A DNA stretch of 31,695 nucleotides from an uncultured Rhodospirillales bacterium (GTDB lineage: Bacteria > Pseudomonadota > Alphaproteobacteria > Acetobacterales > Acetobacteraceae): contig CAIMVB010000222.1 in the NCBI GenBank assembly GCA_903844785.1, positions 1-31,695 of the forward strand. The letters are read 5' to 3'. The position numbers and the translations under genes were made by a program. The notes below the pieces were generated by a model. The model ran no database searches. It saw only the letters and a list, made by a program, of their open reading frames with translations, and was not told the origin of the DNA. Positions within the stretch are counted from its first letter, which is position 1; each line of letters begins with the position of its first letter. Shown piece after piece: positions 1-8,378 of this stretch.

Positions 1-590
1 CGTTGGAATATGCCGCGCATCTTGCCGCACATCGCAACCCAAGACGCCATGCGCTGCGGCCTGCCAGCCTGATTGATCTGGTGGCGATCTTATCCTTCCT
101 GGCACCACTAACCGGGGAGGGTTTTGGATTTCTCCGCGTGCTACGCACACTTCGGCTTTTGCACACCTATCGCACCTTGGCCTAGCTCCGCCAGGATATG
201 CCCTTCTTCCGCAAACATGAAGAAGCGCTGATCGCCGGCGTGCAATTGGCCGTATTCGTCTTTGTGATGACCGCTATTGTTTATGAAAGCCAGCGTGGCA
301 TCAATGCGAAAATCGCCGATTACGCTGATGCGCTTTATTTCACCGTAACAGCCCTGACCACGACCGGGTTTGGTGACATCACGCTGGAAGGCAAATTCGG
401 CAAACTGCTTTCCGTATTCATCATGATCTGCGGCGTGACGCTGTTTCTGCGCCTGGCGCAGGCGATGTTTCGCCCGCGCAAGGTGCGCTTTCCCTGCCCA
501 AGTTGCGGGCTACAACGGCATGAACCTGATGCGGTGCATTGCAAGGCCTGTGGCACCAGGCTTGCCATCCCGGATGAGGGGCGCGATTAG
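1..590 (+). pseudogene. Voltage-gated-type potassium channel, 5'-truncated by window edge and split by an in-frame TAG
   Basis: The frame is open from the left edge (S3-S4-like segment with LRVLRTLRLL, typical of the arginine-bearing voltage-sensor helix), stops at TAG 183-185, then continues in exactly the same frame through LRQDMPFFRKHEE into S5, the pore and S6. The selectivity filter TTTGFGD is intact and is followed by a C-terminal zinc-ribbon-like CPSCG...CKACG. Everything on both sides of the TAG belongs to one channel family protein, and the stop falls in the S4-S5 linker, where a polar residue (Gln/Arg) is expected; a single C-to-T change (CAG to TAG) would produce it. An internal ATG at 198 could start a pore-only fragment, but no convincing Shine-Dalgarno is seen. 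The alternative is a sequencing error in an intact gene. It converges with ilvE; the two stop codons overlap. Confidence 0.72.
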
Positions 591-1498
591 ACTGGCGTGC
601 GCCATTCCGCATGGGCATTGGTGGTGCCGCGCACGACGCTTTCATAGGCTTCCTGCAAGCGCATGGTAATGGCACCCGGCTTGCCATCAGCAACCGGTAG
701 CTTGTCCACGCTGGTGATCGGCAGCAATTCCTGACCCGTGCCGCAAAAAAACAGCTCATCAGCGATATAGAGTTCCGTGCGGTCAATCGTACCCTGTTCC
801 ACGGCAAGGCCATGTTCGGCGGCGAGTTGGATCACGGTATCGCGCGTGACGCTTTCCAGAATATCGTTTTCGCGGGAAGGCGTGATCAGTTTGCCGTCGC
901 GCACCATGAAGAGGCAGGCGCCGGTGCCTTCGCTCATTTTACCGGCGCGCGTCATCAATAGCGCATTGTCATAACCGTCCGCCTTGGCCTGCAACATGGC
1001 GATGCGCCCGGCATGGTAATTTGCTGTCGCCTTGATGCGCGGCGGCATGGTGGTATCCGAAATTCGCGTCCAGGATGAGACATGCACGGAAAGCCCGCTG
1101 CTGCGCTTGGCATTGCGTTCACGCGGCATGGCGCCGCAAGCCCAGCCGACGCTGCCGGTGGTGGCCATGGAGCCCAGGCTTTCGATATGCACCTGGATGC
1201 GAATATAGCAATCATCATCCGGCGCATTGGCGCGAATGGCATCCAGCACCCCTTGGCGCATCACATCGCGTGAGGGCGGATTGTCGAAGCGCATGAATTT
1301 CATGCCTTGATCCAGCCGCACCAGATGTTCTTCCAACCGAAAGACGGAAAGCTGCTTGGTGGCTGGGTTCATATAGGCGCGAATGCCTTCAAACACTGTG
1401 CCGCCGTAAGCATGCCCTACCGAAAACGGATGCACCCGCGCTTCATCAAAGGCGATCTTCTTGCCGTTTTGGATGATGTATTTTGCTGTCCAGGCCAT
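587..1498 (-). CDS. ilvE: Branched-chain amino acid aminotransferase
   Basis: A fold-class IV PLP aminotransferase of about 303 residues that interconverts Leu/Ile/Val and their 2-oxo acids using glutamate/2-oxoglutarate, in the cytoplasm. Visible family features are GGTVFEGIRAY near the N-terminus, the PLP lysine in RIKATANYHAGR (about residue 156), and the cofactor-phosphate region GKMSEGTGACLF followed by TPSRENDILESVTRD. Length is normal for the family. Two starts are possible: ATG at 1510, which overlaps the upstream TGA as ATGA, and ATG at 1498, which has GAGGA five bases upstream; the second is chosen. It is translated directly after the CMD-family gene and probably shares its transcript. 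BCAT is favoured over D-amino-acid aminotransferase from the EGIRAY and SEGTGACLF motifs. Confidence 0.9.
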   Translation of the reverse strand: MAWTAKYIIQNGKKIAFDEARVHPFSVGHAYGGTVFEGIRAYMNPATKQLSVFRLEEHLVRLDQGMKFMRFDNPPSRDVMRQGVLDAIRANAPDDDCYIRIQVHIESLGSMATTGSVGWACGAMPRERNAKRSSGLSVHVSSWTRISDTTMPPRIKATANYHAGRIAMLQAKADGYDNALLMTRAGKMSEGTGACLFMVRDGKLITPSRENDILESVTRDTVIQLAAEHGLAVEQGTIDRTELYIADELFFCGTGQELLPITSVDKLPVADGKPGAITMRLQEAYESVVRGTTNAHAEWRTPV

Positions 1499-1506
1499 TG
1501 GTTTCC

Positions 1507-2250
1507 TCATTTATCCTGATGTTTTGTTGCACGCGCTTCGTCAAACCCACCCTGACCAGTCAAGGCGGCCCAGGCGCGGTAGCGTTCCGATGCCGCAACG
1601 CGGCCATCCGCGATCAATGCCCGCCAGACGCCGCAGGCTTCCACAAAGCGCGGAATGGAGCCGGGGAACATCGCGAGCGTGATGGCTTCCGCGATTTCAT
1701 CTTCCGGCACCGCGGCGGCATAGGCGGCTTCAATCTGCCATTCCAGCAGCCGCCAGCGCGCACGGCAAACTTGCACGGCACATTGCGCCAGATGCACCAG
1801 GCGCCGAGGGGCGGCAGGGGCAATGCCCGCCATCGCATCCAAATAGGCCGCACGAGCATCAAAGGGCGCCAATTGCTGGCCCCAGCGATACGCGGCGAAA
1901 TCAAACGCCTCGGCCCCGATGGCGAGGGCCGCTGCGCTGAAGGCCGCGCCGATCAGCGCATCATCCCCGCCGGCGGCACGGAATTTGGCGATGTGATGCG
2001 TCGCCAGAGCTTCATCCGTTGCGGCCAATACGGCGAGCCAGACAAATTCGCGGTCGTGATGCGACAATACGCGATCATCCAGCGCCATGGCGGTATAGGC
2101 GGCGTCATAGCCTTCCAGCAGACGGGGGAAGGCAAGCGCCAGCAGGCCGTGATGCGGCAGCAAATAGCCGCGCTTGGCCTTCACCGCGGCAAGGCGTGCT
2201 TCCAGTGCGGCAGTTGTTTCGCCGCTGGCGTTTTCTTCTTGGTCATTCAT
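1507..2250 (-). CDS. Carboxymuconolactone decarboxylase/AhpD-like family protein
   Basis: 247 residues, almost entirely helical and alanine-rich. The region around residues 55-115 (DREFVWLAVLAATDEALATHHIAKFRAAG) resembles the CMD/AhpD core, and the C-terminal half (PEDEIAEAITLAMFPGSIP...EACGVWRAL) looks like a second copy, so this is probably a tandem CMD-like protein. The catalytic CxxxH pair of true AhpD peroxidase partners is not seen; the first copy has THHIAKF instead. A redox role is therefore doubtful and the substrate is unknown. Its TGA overlaps an ATG of the downstream aminotransferase (ATGA), indicating co-translation. The start at 2250 is preceded by AAGGA at short spacing. The 67 bp up to the divergent gene at 2318 must carry both promoters. 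Confidence 0.65.
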   Translation of the reverse strand: MNDQEENASGETTAALEARLAAVKAKRGYLLPHHGLLALAFPRLLEGYDAAYTAMALDDRVLSHHDREFVWLAVLAATDEALATHHIAKFRAAGGDDALIGAAFSAAALAIGAEAFDFAAYRWGQQLAPFDARAAYLDAMAGIAPAAPRRLVHLAQCAVQVCRARWRLLEWQIEAAYAAAVPEDEIAEAITLAMFPGSIPRFVEACGVWRALIADGRVAASERYRAWAALTGQGGFDEARATKHQDK

Positions 2251-2317
2251 CCTTGGGTTAGGCTATACCGCTTCCAGCGCCCTTGTAATCCCCCGCGCGG
2301 GGCAGGATTATTCCGCC

Positions 2318-3142
2318 ATGTCCAAGACAGCCGAACCAAACCTGCAAAACGCCCCCATTCTGCTGCGCGAAGATCGCGCGGGAGGGGTTTGCGTGGTGAC
2401 CCTAAATCGCCCGGCGGCGCGCAATAGCCTCTCGCGGGCCATGTTGCAGGCGCTGGAGGAGATGCTGGCTGATATTGCCGCGGATAGCACCTGCCGCGTG
2501 GTGGTGCTGGCCGGCGCGGGTACGGTGTTTTGCGCTGGGCATGATTTGCGCGAAATCACCGCGCATCGCGCCGATGCGGATGGCGGGCGCGGCTTTTATG
2601 CTGATGCCATGGCGGCCTGCGCTCGGGTGATGCAGGGGATTGTGCGGCTGCCTCAGCCGGTGATTGCCGCGGTGCAAGGTGTGGCCACTGCCGCAGGCTG
2701 CCAATTGGTGGCAAGCTGCGATTTGGCCGTGGCGGCGGAAGATGCGCGCTTCTGTACGCCAGGCGTGGATATTGGTTTGTTCTGTTCGACGCCCGCCGTC
2801 GCCCTGGCGCGCGCGGTGCCGCGCAAGGCTGCTATGGAAATGCTGTTGCTGGGTGAGATGGTGCCGGCGGCGGAAGCGCAGCGACTTGGCCTGGTGAACC
2901 GCCTGGCACCGCGTGATGCGCTGATGGAAACCGCGCTGGGCTTGGCTGCGCGTATCGCTTCCCATTCCGCGATCACGGTACGTATGGGTAAGCGCGGCTT
3001 CAATACGCAAATCGAATTGCCGCTTTCGGAAGCCTATCGCGAAGCCGCTTCCGTGATGACGGAAAATCTGATGGCGCGCGATGCGGCGGAAGGCATTGGC
3101 GCCTTCCTGGAAAAGCGCCATCCGCATTGGGAAGATAGATAG
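2318..3142 (+). CDS. Enoyl-CoA hydratase/isomerase family protein, ECHDC3-like
   Basis: A crotonase-fold protein of 274 residues and first gene of a five-gene plus-strand operon. FCAGHDLREI (residues 71-80) forms the oxyanion-hole loop, and ATAAGCQLVASCDLAVA supplies the second oxyanion glycine. TPGVDIGLFCSTPAVALAR followed by AVPRKAAMEMLLLGE is very close to the pattern of the ECHDC3 subgroup. In canonical hydratases the segment after the Pro carries the catalytic Glu (P-E-x-x-x-G); here it is PGVDIG, so classical hydration of enoyl-CoA is uncertain. The frame is open further upstream, but homology begins after the ATG at 2318, which is taken as the start. Acyl-CoA chemistry is likely because the acyl-CoA synthetase follows after 5 bp. 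Confidence 0.85.
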   Translation: MSKTAEPNLQNAPILLREDRAGGVCVVTLNRPAARNSLSRAMLQALEEMLADIAADSTCRVVVLAGAGTVFCAGHDLREITAHRADADGGRGFYADAMAACARVMQGIVRLPQPVIAAVQGVATAAGCQLVASCDLAVAAEDARFCTPGVDIGLFCSTPAVALARAVPRKAAMEMLLLGEMVPAAEAQRLGLVNRLAPRDALMETALGLAARIASHSAITVRMGKRGFNTQIELPLSEAYREAASVMTENLMARDAAEGIGAFLEKRHPHWEDR

Positions 3143-3147
3143 GGGAG

Positions 3148-4782
3148 ATGGCCGTGAACAAATACGAAAACGGGCTGGATCAGAACGCGGCCAATCATCA
3201 GCCGCTGACGCCACTGTTGTTTCTGGAACGCGCGGCGCAGGTTTATCCGGATTACCCCGCTGTGGTGCATGGGGCGGTGCAGCGCGATTACTTGGGCTTA
3301 CGCAATCGCTGCGTGCAGCTTGCCCATGCGCTGAAGAAGCGCGGCATTGGGCGCGGCGATACGGTGGCGGCGATCCTGCCCAATATCCCTGAAATGCTGG
3401 AATGCCATTACGGCGTGCCCATGGCTGGTGCGGTGCTGAACACTATTAATACGCGGCTGGATGCGCCTACCGTTGCCTATATTCTGGATCACGGCGAAGC
3501 CAAGGCAGTGATTGTGGACCGCGAATTTATGCCCGTGCTGCGCGCTGCACTCGCGGAATGTGCCGCCAAGCCGATCATTATTGAAGTGCATGATGCGCTG
3601 GCGCCGGAAGCCATGCATGGCGAAACCTTGGGCGGGCTGGAATATGAAAGCTTTATCGCCGAAGGCAGCGCTGATTTCGCCTGGGAAATGCCGCGCGATG
3701 AATGGGATGCGATTACGCTGAATTACACGTCGGGCACCACGGGCAAGCCAAAAGGCGTTGTCTATCACCATCGCGGCGCCTGCCTTTTGGCGACCGGCAA
3801 TGTGCTTTCCGCCGGCATGGGTAAGCAACCATCCTATTTATGGACGCTACCAATGTTTCATTGCAATGGCTGGTGCTTTCCCTGGACCGTGACAGCGCAG
3901 GCCGGCTTGCATGTATGCCTGCGCGCCGTGCGCGGTCCCGATATGTGGCGCCTGATGGCGGAGCATAATGTCAGCCATATGTGCGGCGCGCCGATTGTGA
4001 TGGCGACTTTGTTGGCGACCCCTGCCGCCGAGAAACGCAGCCTGGTTTATCGCGTGCAATTCGTAGTCGCCGGCGCGCCGCCGCCCGAAGCGGTGCTGGC
4101 CGCGATGACGGAAGCGGGCTTCGCTGTTTGCCATGTTTATGGCCTTACCGAAGTTTATGGCCCTGCCGTGGTGAATGAATGGCATGACGAATGGGAAGAC
4201 AAACCCGCGCCCGAACAAGCCGCGCTGATGGCGCGCCAGGGCGTGCGCTATCTGGCGCTTGAAGGCCTTGATGTGATGGACCCTGAAACCATGCGCCCCG
4301 TCCCCGCTGATGGCACGACGATGGGCGAGGTGATGATGCGTGGCAATGTTGTGATGAAGGGCTATTTGAAGGACGCCGCCGCCACGCAATCCGCCTTTGC
4401 CGGTGGGTGGTTTCATACGGGCGACCTCGCGGTGAAATATCCAGATGGCTATATTCAGCTCAAGGATCGGTCGAAGGATATCATTATCTCGGGCGGCGAG
4501 AATATCAGCAGCATTGAAGTGGAAGATGCGCTCTATAAGCACCCATCGGTTGCCGTGGTGGCGGTGGTGGCGAAGCCCGATGAGAAATGGGGCGAAACGC
4601 CCTGCGCCTTTGTGGAATTGAAACCGGGGCTGAGCGCAACGCCCGAGGAATTGATCAATTTTGCGCGTCAGCATTTAGCGGCCTTCAAACTGCCGCGCCA
4701 CATTGTTTTCGCCGAATTACCCAAAACCTCCACCGGCAAAATCCAAAAGCACGTGCTGCGTGCGCAAGCGAGGGGCGCATGA
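3148..4782 (+). CDS. AMP-dependent acyl-CoA synthetase (medium-chain/DmdB-like)
   Basis: A 544-residue ANL-superfamily ligase that activates a carboxylic acid with ATP to an acyl-adenylate and then an acyl-CoA. The P-loop-like YTSGTTGKPKGV is at residues 193-204, YGLTEVYGP is the A5 motif, GWFHTGDLAV holds the ribose-binding Asp, KDRSKDIIISGGENIS is the hinge, and PKTSTGKIQKHVLR near the C-terminus carries the catalytic Lys. Overall pattern resembles the AlkK/DmdB group (medium-chain or methylthiopropionate ligases); the substrate cannot be read. ATG 3148 directly abuts the AGGGGAG ribosome-binding site, while GTG 3154 sits six bases from it, so GTG 3154 (two residues shorter) may be the true start. 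The stop overlaps the next gene's ATG (ATGA). Confidence 0.9.
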   Translation: MAVNKYENGLDQNAANHQPLTPLLFLERAAQVYPDYPAVVHGAVQRDYLGLRNRCVQLAHALKKRGIGRGDTVAAILPNIPEMLECHYGVPMAGAVLNTINTRLDAPTVAYILDHGEAKAVIVDREFMPVLRAALAECAAKPIIIEVHDALAPEAMHGETLGGLEYESFIAEGSADFAWEMPRDEWDAITLNYTSGTTGKPKGVVYHHRGACLLATGNVLSAGMGKQPSYLWTLPMFHCNGWCFPWTVTAQAGLHVCLRAVRGPDMWRLMAEHNVSHMCGAPIVMATLLATPAAEKRSLVYRVQFVVAGAPPPEAVLAAMTEAGFAVCHVYGLTEVYGPAVVNEWHDEWEDKPAPEQAALMARQGVRYLALEGLDVMDPETMRPVPADGTTMGEVMMRGNVVMKGYLKDAAATQSAFAGGWFHTGDLAVKYPDGYIQLKDRSKDIIISGGENISSIEVEDALYKHPSVAVVAVVAKPDEKWGETPCAFVELKPGLSATPEELINFARQHLAAFKLPRHIVFAELPKTSTGKIQKHVLRAQARGA

Positions 4783-6167
4783 GCATGATTGAAAAAGCGC
4801 TCGCCCATGCCGAAGCAGGGCTGGATGGCGCGCGGGAGCGTTGGTTTGACCTGCTGCGTATCCCAAGCATCAGCGCCAACCCTGCCCATGCCGGCGATTG
4901 CGCACATGCGGCGGATTGGGTGGCGGCACGCTTGCGCGACATTGGCTTTACCGCCGCCATTCACGCCACGCCTGGCCATCCGGTGGTGATTGCGCATCAT
5001 CCGGGCCCGGGTGGCAATGCGCCGCATGTTTTATTCTATGGCCATTATGATGTGCAGCCCGCGGATCCGCTGGAGCTTTGGGATAGCGCCCCCTTCGACC
5101 CGGTGTTGATCGATGGCCCGCATGGCAAGCGCGTGGTGGCGCGTGGTGCCGTGGATGATAAGGGCCAAACCATGATGTGGCTGGAAGCTTTGCGCGCCTG
5201 GCATGCCGTTGCCGGCGGCCCGCCCTGCCGCGTGACGGTATTGGTGGAAGGCGAAGAAGAAGTCGGCAGTCCCAATTTGGATGACGTGCTTGAAGCGCGC
5301 GCGGCGGAACTTCGCGCCGATGTTGCCGTCATCAGCGACACCAATATGTGGGACATCAATACACCCGCCATCAGCACGCGGCTGCGCGGACTTGTCTATG
5401 CGCAGATTGATTTGCGTGCCGCGAATAAGGATTTGCATTCGGGGCTGTTTGGTGGTTCCGCGCTTAATCCCATCAATGCGCTGACACGCATATTGGGTGA
5501 GATCACGGATGATCAGGGGCGCATTCAACTCCCTGGCTTTTATGAGGGCATCGCCGAACCACCGCCCGAAGTACTGAAGCAATGGCAGGCGCTGGGTTTT
5601 GATGAAGCTGCCTTCCTGCGTGGCATTGGGCTTTCTGTTCCGGTTGGTGAGAAAGATCGCAGCGCCTTGGAACGGCTTTGGGCACGTCCAACCGCGGATA
5701 TCAACGGCATTTGGGGCGGCTACATGGGTGAGGGTTCCAAGACCGTCATTCCCGCCGAAGCCCATGCCAAGATTTCTTTCCGCCTGGTGCCGGGGCAGGA
5801 ACCCGCGCAGATCATCGCAGGCTTGCGTGATTTTATTGTGGATCGCCTGCCGGAAGATGCGCGGGTTTCCATTCAGGTTTTCAGCACTTCACCGGGTATT
5901 GAGATCGCCTCAGACAGTCCCTTTGTGCGCAAGGCTGAAGCGGCCCTGGCCGCTGAATATGGCCGCGCGCCAGTGCTGCAAGGCTGTGGCGGGTCCATCC
6001 CAGTCGTCGAAAGCCTGCGCCGCATATTGGGGCTTGATTCGCTCTTGATCGGCTTCGGGCTGGAAGATGACCAGGTGCATAGCCCGAATGAGAAATTCGA
6101 ATGGCGATGCTTTCATCAGGGCATGCGGAGCCATATCCGCCTGCTGGGCGCGCTGGCGCAAGGCTGA
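4779..6167 (+). CDS. M20/ArgE/DapE family dipeptidase
   Basis: A 462-residue metallopeptidase of the M20 family, which hydrolyses dipeptides or N-acyl amino acids with two zinc ions. Metal and catalytic residues are all visible: GHYDVQ (H89, D91), the bridging Asp in AVDDKGQ (about D126), VEGEEEVGS (general-base Glu and ligand Glu near 159-160), an Asp in ISDTNM, and the last His in HSPNE near the C-terminus. The dimerisation (lid) domain sits between about residues 200 and 310. The reading frame is open upstream inside the synthetase gene, but ATG 4779, preceded by AGGGG and overlapping the synthetase TGA, is the sensible start. No signal peptide is seen, so it is cytoplasmic. It is in an operon with acyl-CoA enzymes and a DapA-family lyase. 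Confidence 0.9.
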   Translation: MSMIEKALAHAEAGLDGARERWFDLLRIPSISANPAHAGDCAHAADWVAARLRDIGFTAAIHATPGHPVVIAHHPGPGGNAPHVLFYGHYDVQPADPLELWDSAPFDPVLIDGPHGKRVVARGAVDDKGQTMMWLEALRAWHAVAGGPPCRVTVLVEGEEEVGSPNLDDVLEARAAELRADVAVISDTNMWDINTPAISTRLRGLVYAQIDLRAANKDLHSGLFGGSALNPINALTRILGEITDDQGRIQLPGFYEGIAEPPPEVLKQWQALGFDEAAFLRGIGLSVPVGEKDRSALERLWARPTADINGIWGGYMGEGSKTVIPAEAHAKISFRLVPGQEPAQIIAGLRDFIVDRLPEDARVSIQVFSTSPGIEIASDSPFVRKAEAALAAEYGRAPVLQGCGGSIPVVESLRRILGLDSLLIGFGLEDDQVHSPNEKFEWRCFHQGMRSHIRLLGALAQG

Positions 6168-6184
6168 ACAGGAATACGCAAATC

Positions 6185-7087
6185 ATGCAGGAATTTCATG
6201 GGGTTTTCCCTTATCTGGTCTCCCCCATCGCGCCTGATGGCAGCGTTTTGGAAGCCGAATTGCGCCGCCTGGTAGACCATCTGATCGCATCCGGCGTGCA
6301 TGGGCTGACCCCCTTGGGCAGCACGGGGGACTTCGCCTATCTGGATGCGGCGCAGCGTCGGCGCATTGTGGAAATTGTGGTGTCTCAAACTGCGGGCCGT
6401 GTGCCTGTTGTGGCGGGGGTGGCCGCTACCACGATTGCGGATGCCGAACGCCAGGCGCGGGATTATGCGGCGATGGGGGCAGATGGCATCCTTGCCATTC
6501 TGGAAGCCTATTTTCCGCTGAATGACGCGGCGGTGGTTTCCTATTTCAAGGCGATTGCCGATGCTACTGAATTGCCGACGGTGCTCTACACCAATCCCAA
6601 TTTCCAGCGTTCTGACCTATCCCTCCCGGCGATTGAAAAGCTTTCCCATCATCCGCGCATCTGCCTGATCAAGGATGCTTCCACCAATACGGGGCGCTTG
6701 CTTTCCATCCTGAACCGCACGCAAGGGCGCATCGGTGTTTTCGCGGCATCCGCCCATATCCCGGCCGCGGTGATGATGATTGGCGGCAAGGGTTGGATGG
6801 CGGGGCCGGCCTGCGCCATTCCGCGCGAGAGCGTGCGGCTTTACGAATTATGCCGCGCGGGCAAATGGGATGCGGCCATGGTGCTGCAACGCGCGCTTTG
6901 GCGTGTAAATGAGCTTTTTGCCGCGCATTCACTCGCGGCCTGCATCAAGGGTGCCTTGCAAATCCAAGGCTTCGCGGTGGGTGATCCCATCCTGCCGCAA
7001 GCGCCGCTTGCGCCGGAAGGGCGAGAGGCGGTGCAGGCCGCGCTCAAGCTTGCGGCGGAAGCGCTCTCCGCCGCGCCAGAAGCCTGA
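6185..7087 (+). CDS. Dihydrodipicolinate synthase/N-acetylneuraminate lyase family protein
   Basis: A 300-residue class I aldolase (TIM barrel) of the DapA/NanA family, making or breaking a C-C bond next to a 2-oxo acid, usually pyruvate. The Schiff-base lysine lies in CLIKDAS (about K163), the tyrosine of the proton relay in VLYTNP (Y135), and the substrate-carboxylate loop is GSTGDF (residues 45-50) in place of the GTTGE of true DapA. That substitution, and the catabolic operon around it, argue against lysine biosynthesis and for another pyruvate-linked aldolase or lyase whose substrate is unknown. Start ATG 6185, 17 bp after the peptidase stop; the frame is open upstream but only inside the preceding gene. 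Confidence 0.87.
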   Translation: MQEFHGVFPYLVSPIAPDGSVLEAELRRLVDHLIASGVHGLTPLGSTGDFAYLDAAQRRRIVEIVVSQTAGRVPVVAGVAATTIADAERQARDYAAMGADGILAILEAYFPLNDAAVVSYFKAIADATELPTVLYTNPNFQRSDLSLPAIEKLSHHPRICLIKDASTNTGRLLSILNRTQGRIGVFAASAHIPAAVMMIGGKGWMAGPACAIPRESVRLYELCRAGKWDAAMVLQRALWRVNELFAAHSLAACIKGALQIQGFAVGDPILPQAPLAPEGREAVQAALKLAAEALSAAPEA

Positions 7088-7091
7088 AGGC

Positions 7092-8264
7092 GTGAGCATT
7101 CAGCAACGGCGCCTGCCTTTCATTCTGGGCGCCATGGCGGCCATTGGGCCGTTTTCGATTGATATGTATCTGCCGGCCTTGCCGATGTTGGGTGAGGCTT
7201 TGGGCAGCACCGCAGGCGCAGCGCAGGCAAGCCTTGCGGTGTTTTTCCTTGGCATGGCGCTGGGGCAAATCTTCTATGGGCCGCTGGCGGATCGTTATGG
7301 CAGGCGCCTGCCGCTGTTCATCGGACTTTCAGTTTATACGCTGGCCTCCTTGGCTTGCGCCTTGGCGCCCAATATCGAAAGCCTGATTGCCGCGCGGTTG
7401 CTGCAGGCGCTTGGTGGTTGCACCGGCATGGTGATTTCGCGTGCTGTGGTACGCGATGTCACGGATGAACGCGGCGCGATTCGCTTGATGGCGAAGTTAA
7501 TGCTGGTGATGGGGGTGGCGCCGATCATCGCTCCCATCATCGGTGGCGCGCTTTTAGGCGTGATCGGCTGGCGCGGTATTTTCCTGTGCCTTGCGGCTTA
7601 CGGCGCGGTTTTACTGCTGGTGATTGCGCTATTCCTGCCGGAAACCCTGCCCGTTGAACGCCGCCGCCAGGATGGTTTGCCCCAAGTCTTTGGTGTCTGG
7701 CGGCGCTTGCTGGGCGATAGCTATTTCATGGGCCATGCGCTGGCGGGTGGCCTCGTGATCGGGGGGATGTTCGCCTATATCACCGCATCGCCCTTTGTCT
7801 TTATGCAATTGCACGGTGTGCGGGCGGAAGATTACGGCTTTTATTTCGGCGCAAATGCGCTTGGCATCATGCTGGCAGGGCAGATCACTGCGCGGCTTTC
7901 AGATCGGCTCGCGCCGGCACGCATGCTTTCCATCGCCATTGGCATCAGCGCCATCTCTGGCGCGCTTTTATTGTTGGCGACCAGCACTGGGTTTGGCGGT
8001 TTTACGGCGATTGTCGTCAGCCTGTTTCTTTATGTTTCGACCATAGGCGCTGTCATGCCGCTTACCGCCGCACGCGCAATGGCGCCACATGGCGCCATTG
8101 CCGGCAATGCCTCAGCGCTCATGGGTACGCTGCAATTCGGCTCTGGCGCGCTTGTGGGCGTTGCCTTGGGCGCGCTGCAAAACGGCACTGCCTTGCCCAT
8201 GGCGCTGGTGGTGGCGCTATGCGGCGCGGGTGGCTGGTTGGCGCGGCGCCTATTGGTGAAATAA
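7092..8264 (+). CDS. MFS transporter, Bcr/CflA-like drug-resistance family
   Basis: A roughly 390-residue inner-membrane protein with about twelve hydrophobic segments. SIDMYLPALPML in the first helix is characteristic of the Bcr/CflA (DHA1) subfamily, and YGPLADRYGRR is the MFS motif A between TM2 and TM3. ISRAVVRDV with IGGAL further on fits the antiporter motif region. The likely start is GTG 7092, four bases after the DapA-family stop; an ATG at 7134 would remove part of TM1. The frame extends far upstream into the previous gene, but that part is not homologous. As last gene of the operon it may export a product or toxic intermediate of the preceding enzymes; this is inference from position only. 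Confidence 0.87.
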   Translation: MSIQQRRLPFILGAMAAIGPFSIDMYLPALPMLGEALGSTAGAAQASLAVFFLGMALGQIFYGPLADRYGRRLPLFIGLSVYTLASLACALAPNIESLIAARLLQALGGCTGMVISRAVVRDVTDERGAIRLMAKLMLVMGVAPIIAPIIGGALLGVIGWRGIFLCLAAYGAVLLLVIALFLPETLPVERRRQDGLPQVFGVWRRLLGDSYFMGHALAGGLVIGGMFAYITASPFVFMQLHGVRAEDYGFYFGANALGIMLAGQITARLSDRLAPARMLSIAIGISAISGALLLLATSTGFGGFTAIVVSLFLYVSTIGAVMPLTAARAMAPHGAIAGNASALMGTLQFGSGALVGVALGALQNGTALPMALVVALCGAGGWLARRLLVK

Positions 8265-8269
8265 GCGCC

Positions 8270-8376
8270 CGGAGCATTTTCAAGCCAAGTGGAATCACTT
8301 TGCGGCTCGGAAAATGCGACCAAACAAAAGTTTAGAGCGGTTCCCGTGAACGAAGGTCAACGGTAATCGCTCTAAA
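8270..8376. repeat. Two-hairpin intergenic repeat between convergent genes
   Basis: The entire gap between the MFS stop and the SDR stop is built of two adjacent inverted repeats. Hairpin 1 (8274-8317): GCATTTTC pairs with GAAAATGC, inside it AGCC with GGCT, and inside that AAGTG-GAAT-CACTT. Hairpin 2 (8331-8376): TTTAGAGCG pairs with CGCTCTAAA, with an imperfect inner stem. The architecture resembles the short mosaic palindromic repeats scattered through alphaproteobacterial genomes, and its position suggests it serves as a bidirectional transcription terminator. Confidence 0.6.
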
Positions 8377-8378
8377 TC

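Noticed and set aside
183..185. Amber codon as programmed recoding (pyrrolysine or similar) in the channel gene
   Set aside because: No supporting element or Pyl genes are visible, and a simple point mutation or sequencing error explains it better.
6909..7091. Fusion between the DapA-family lyase and the MFS transporter
   Set aside because: The MFS frame overlaps the lyase gene out of frame; the extra residues are a shadow translation.
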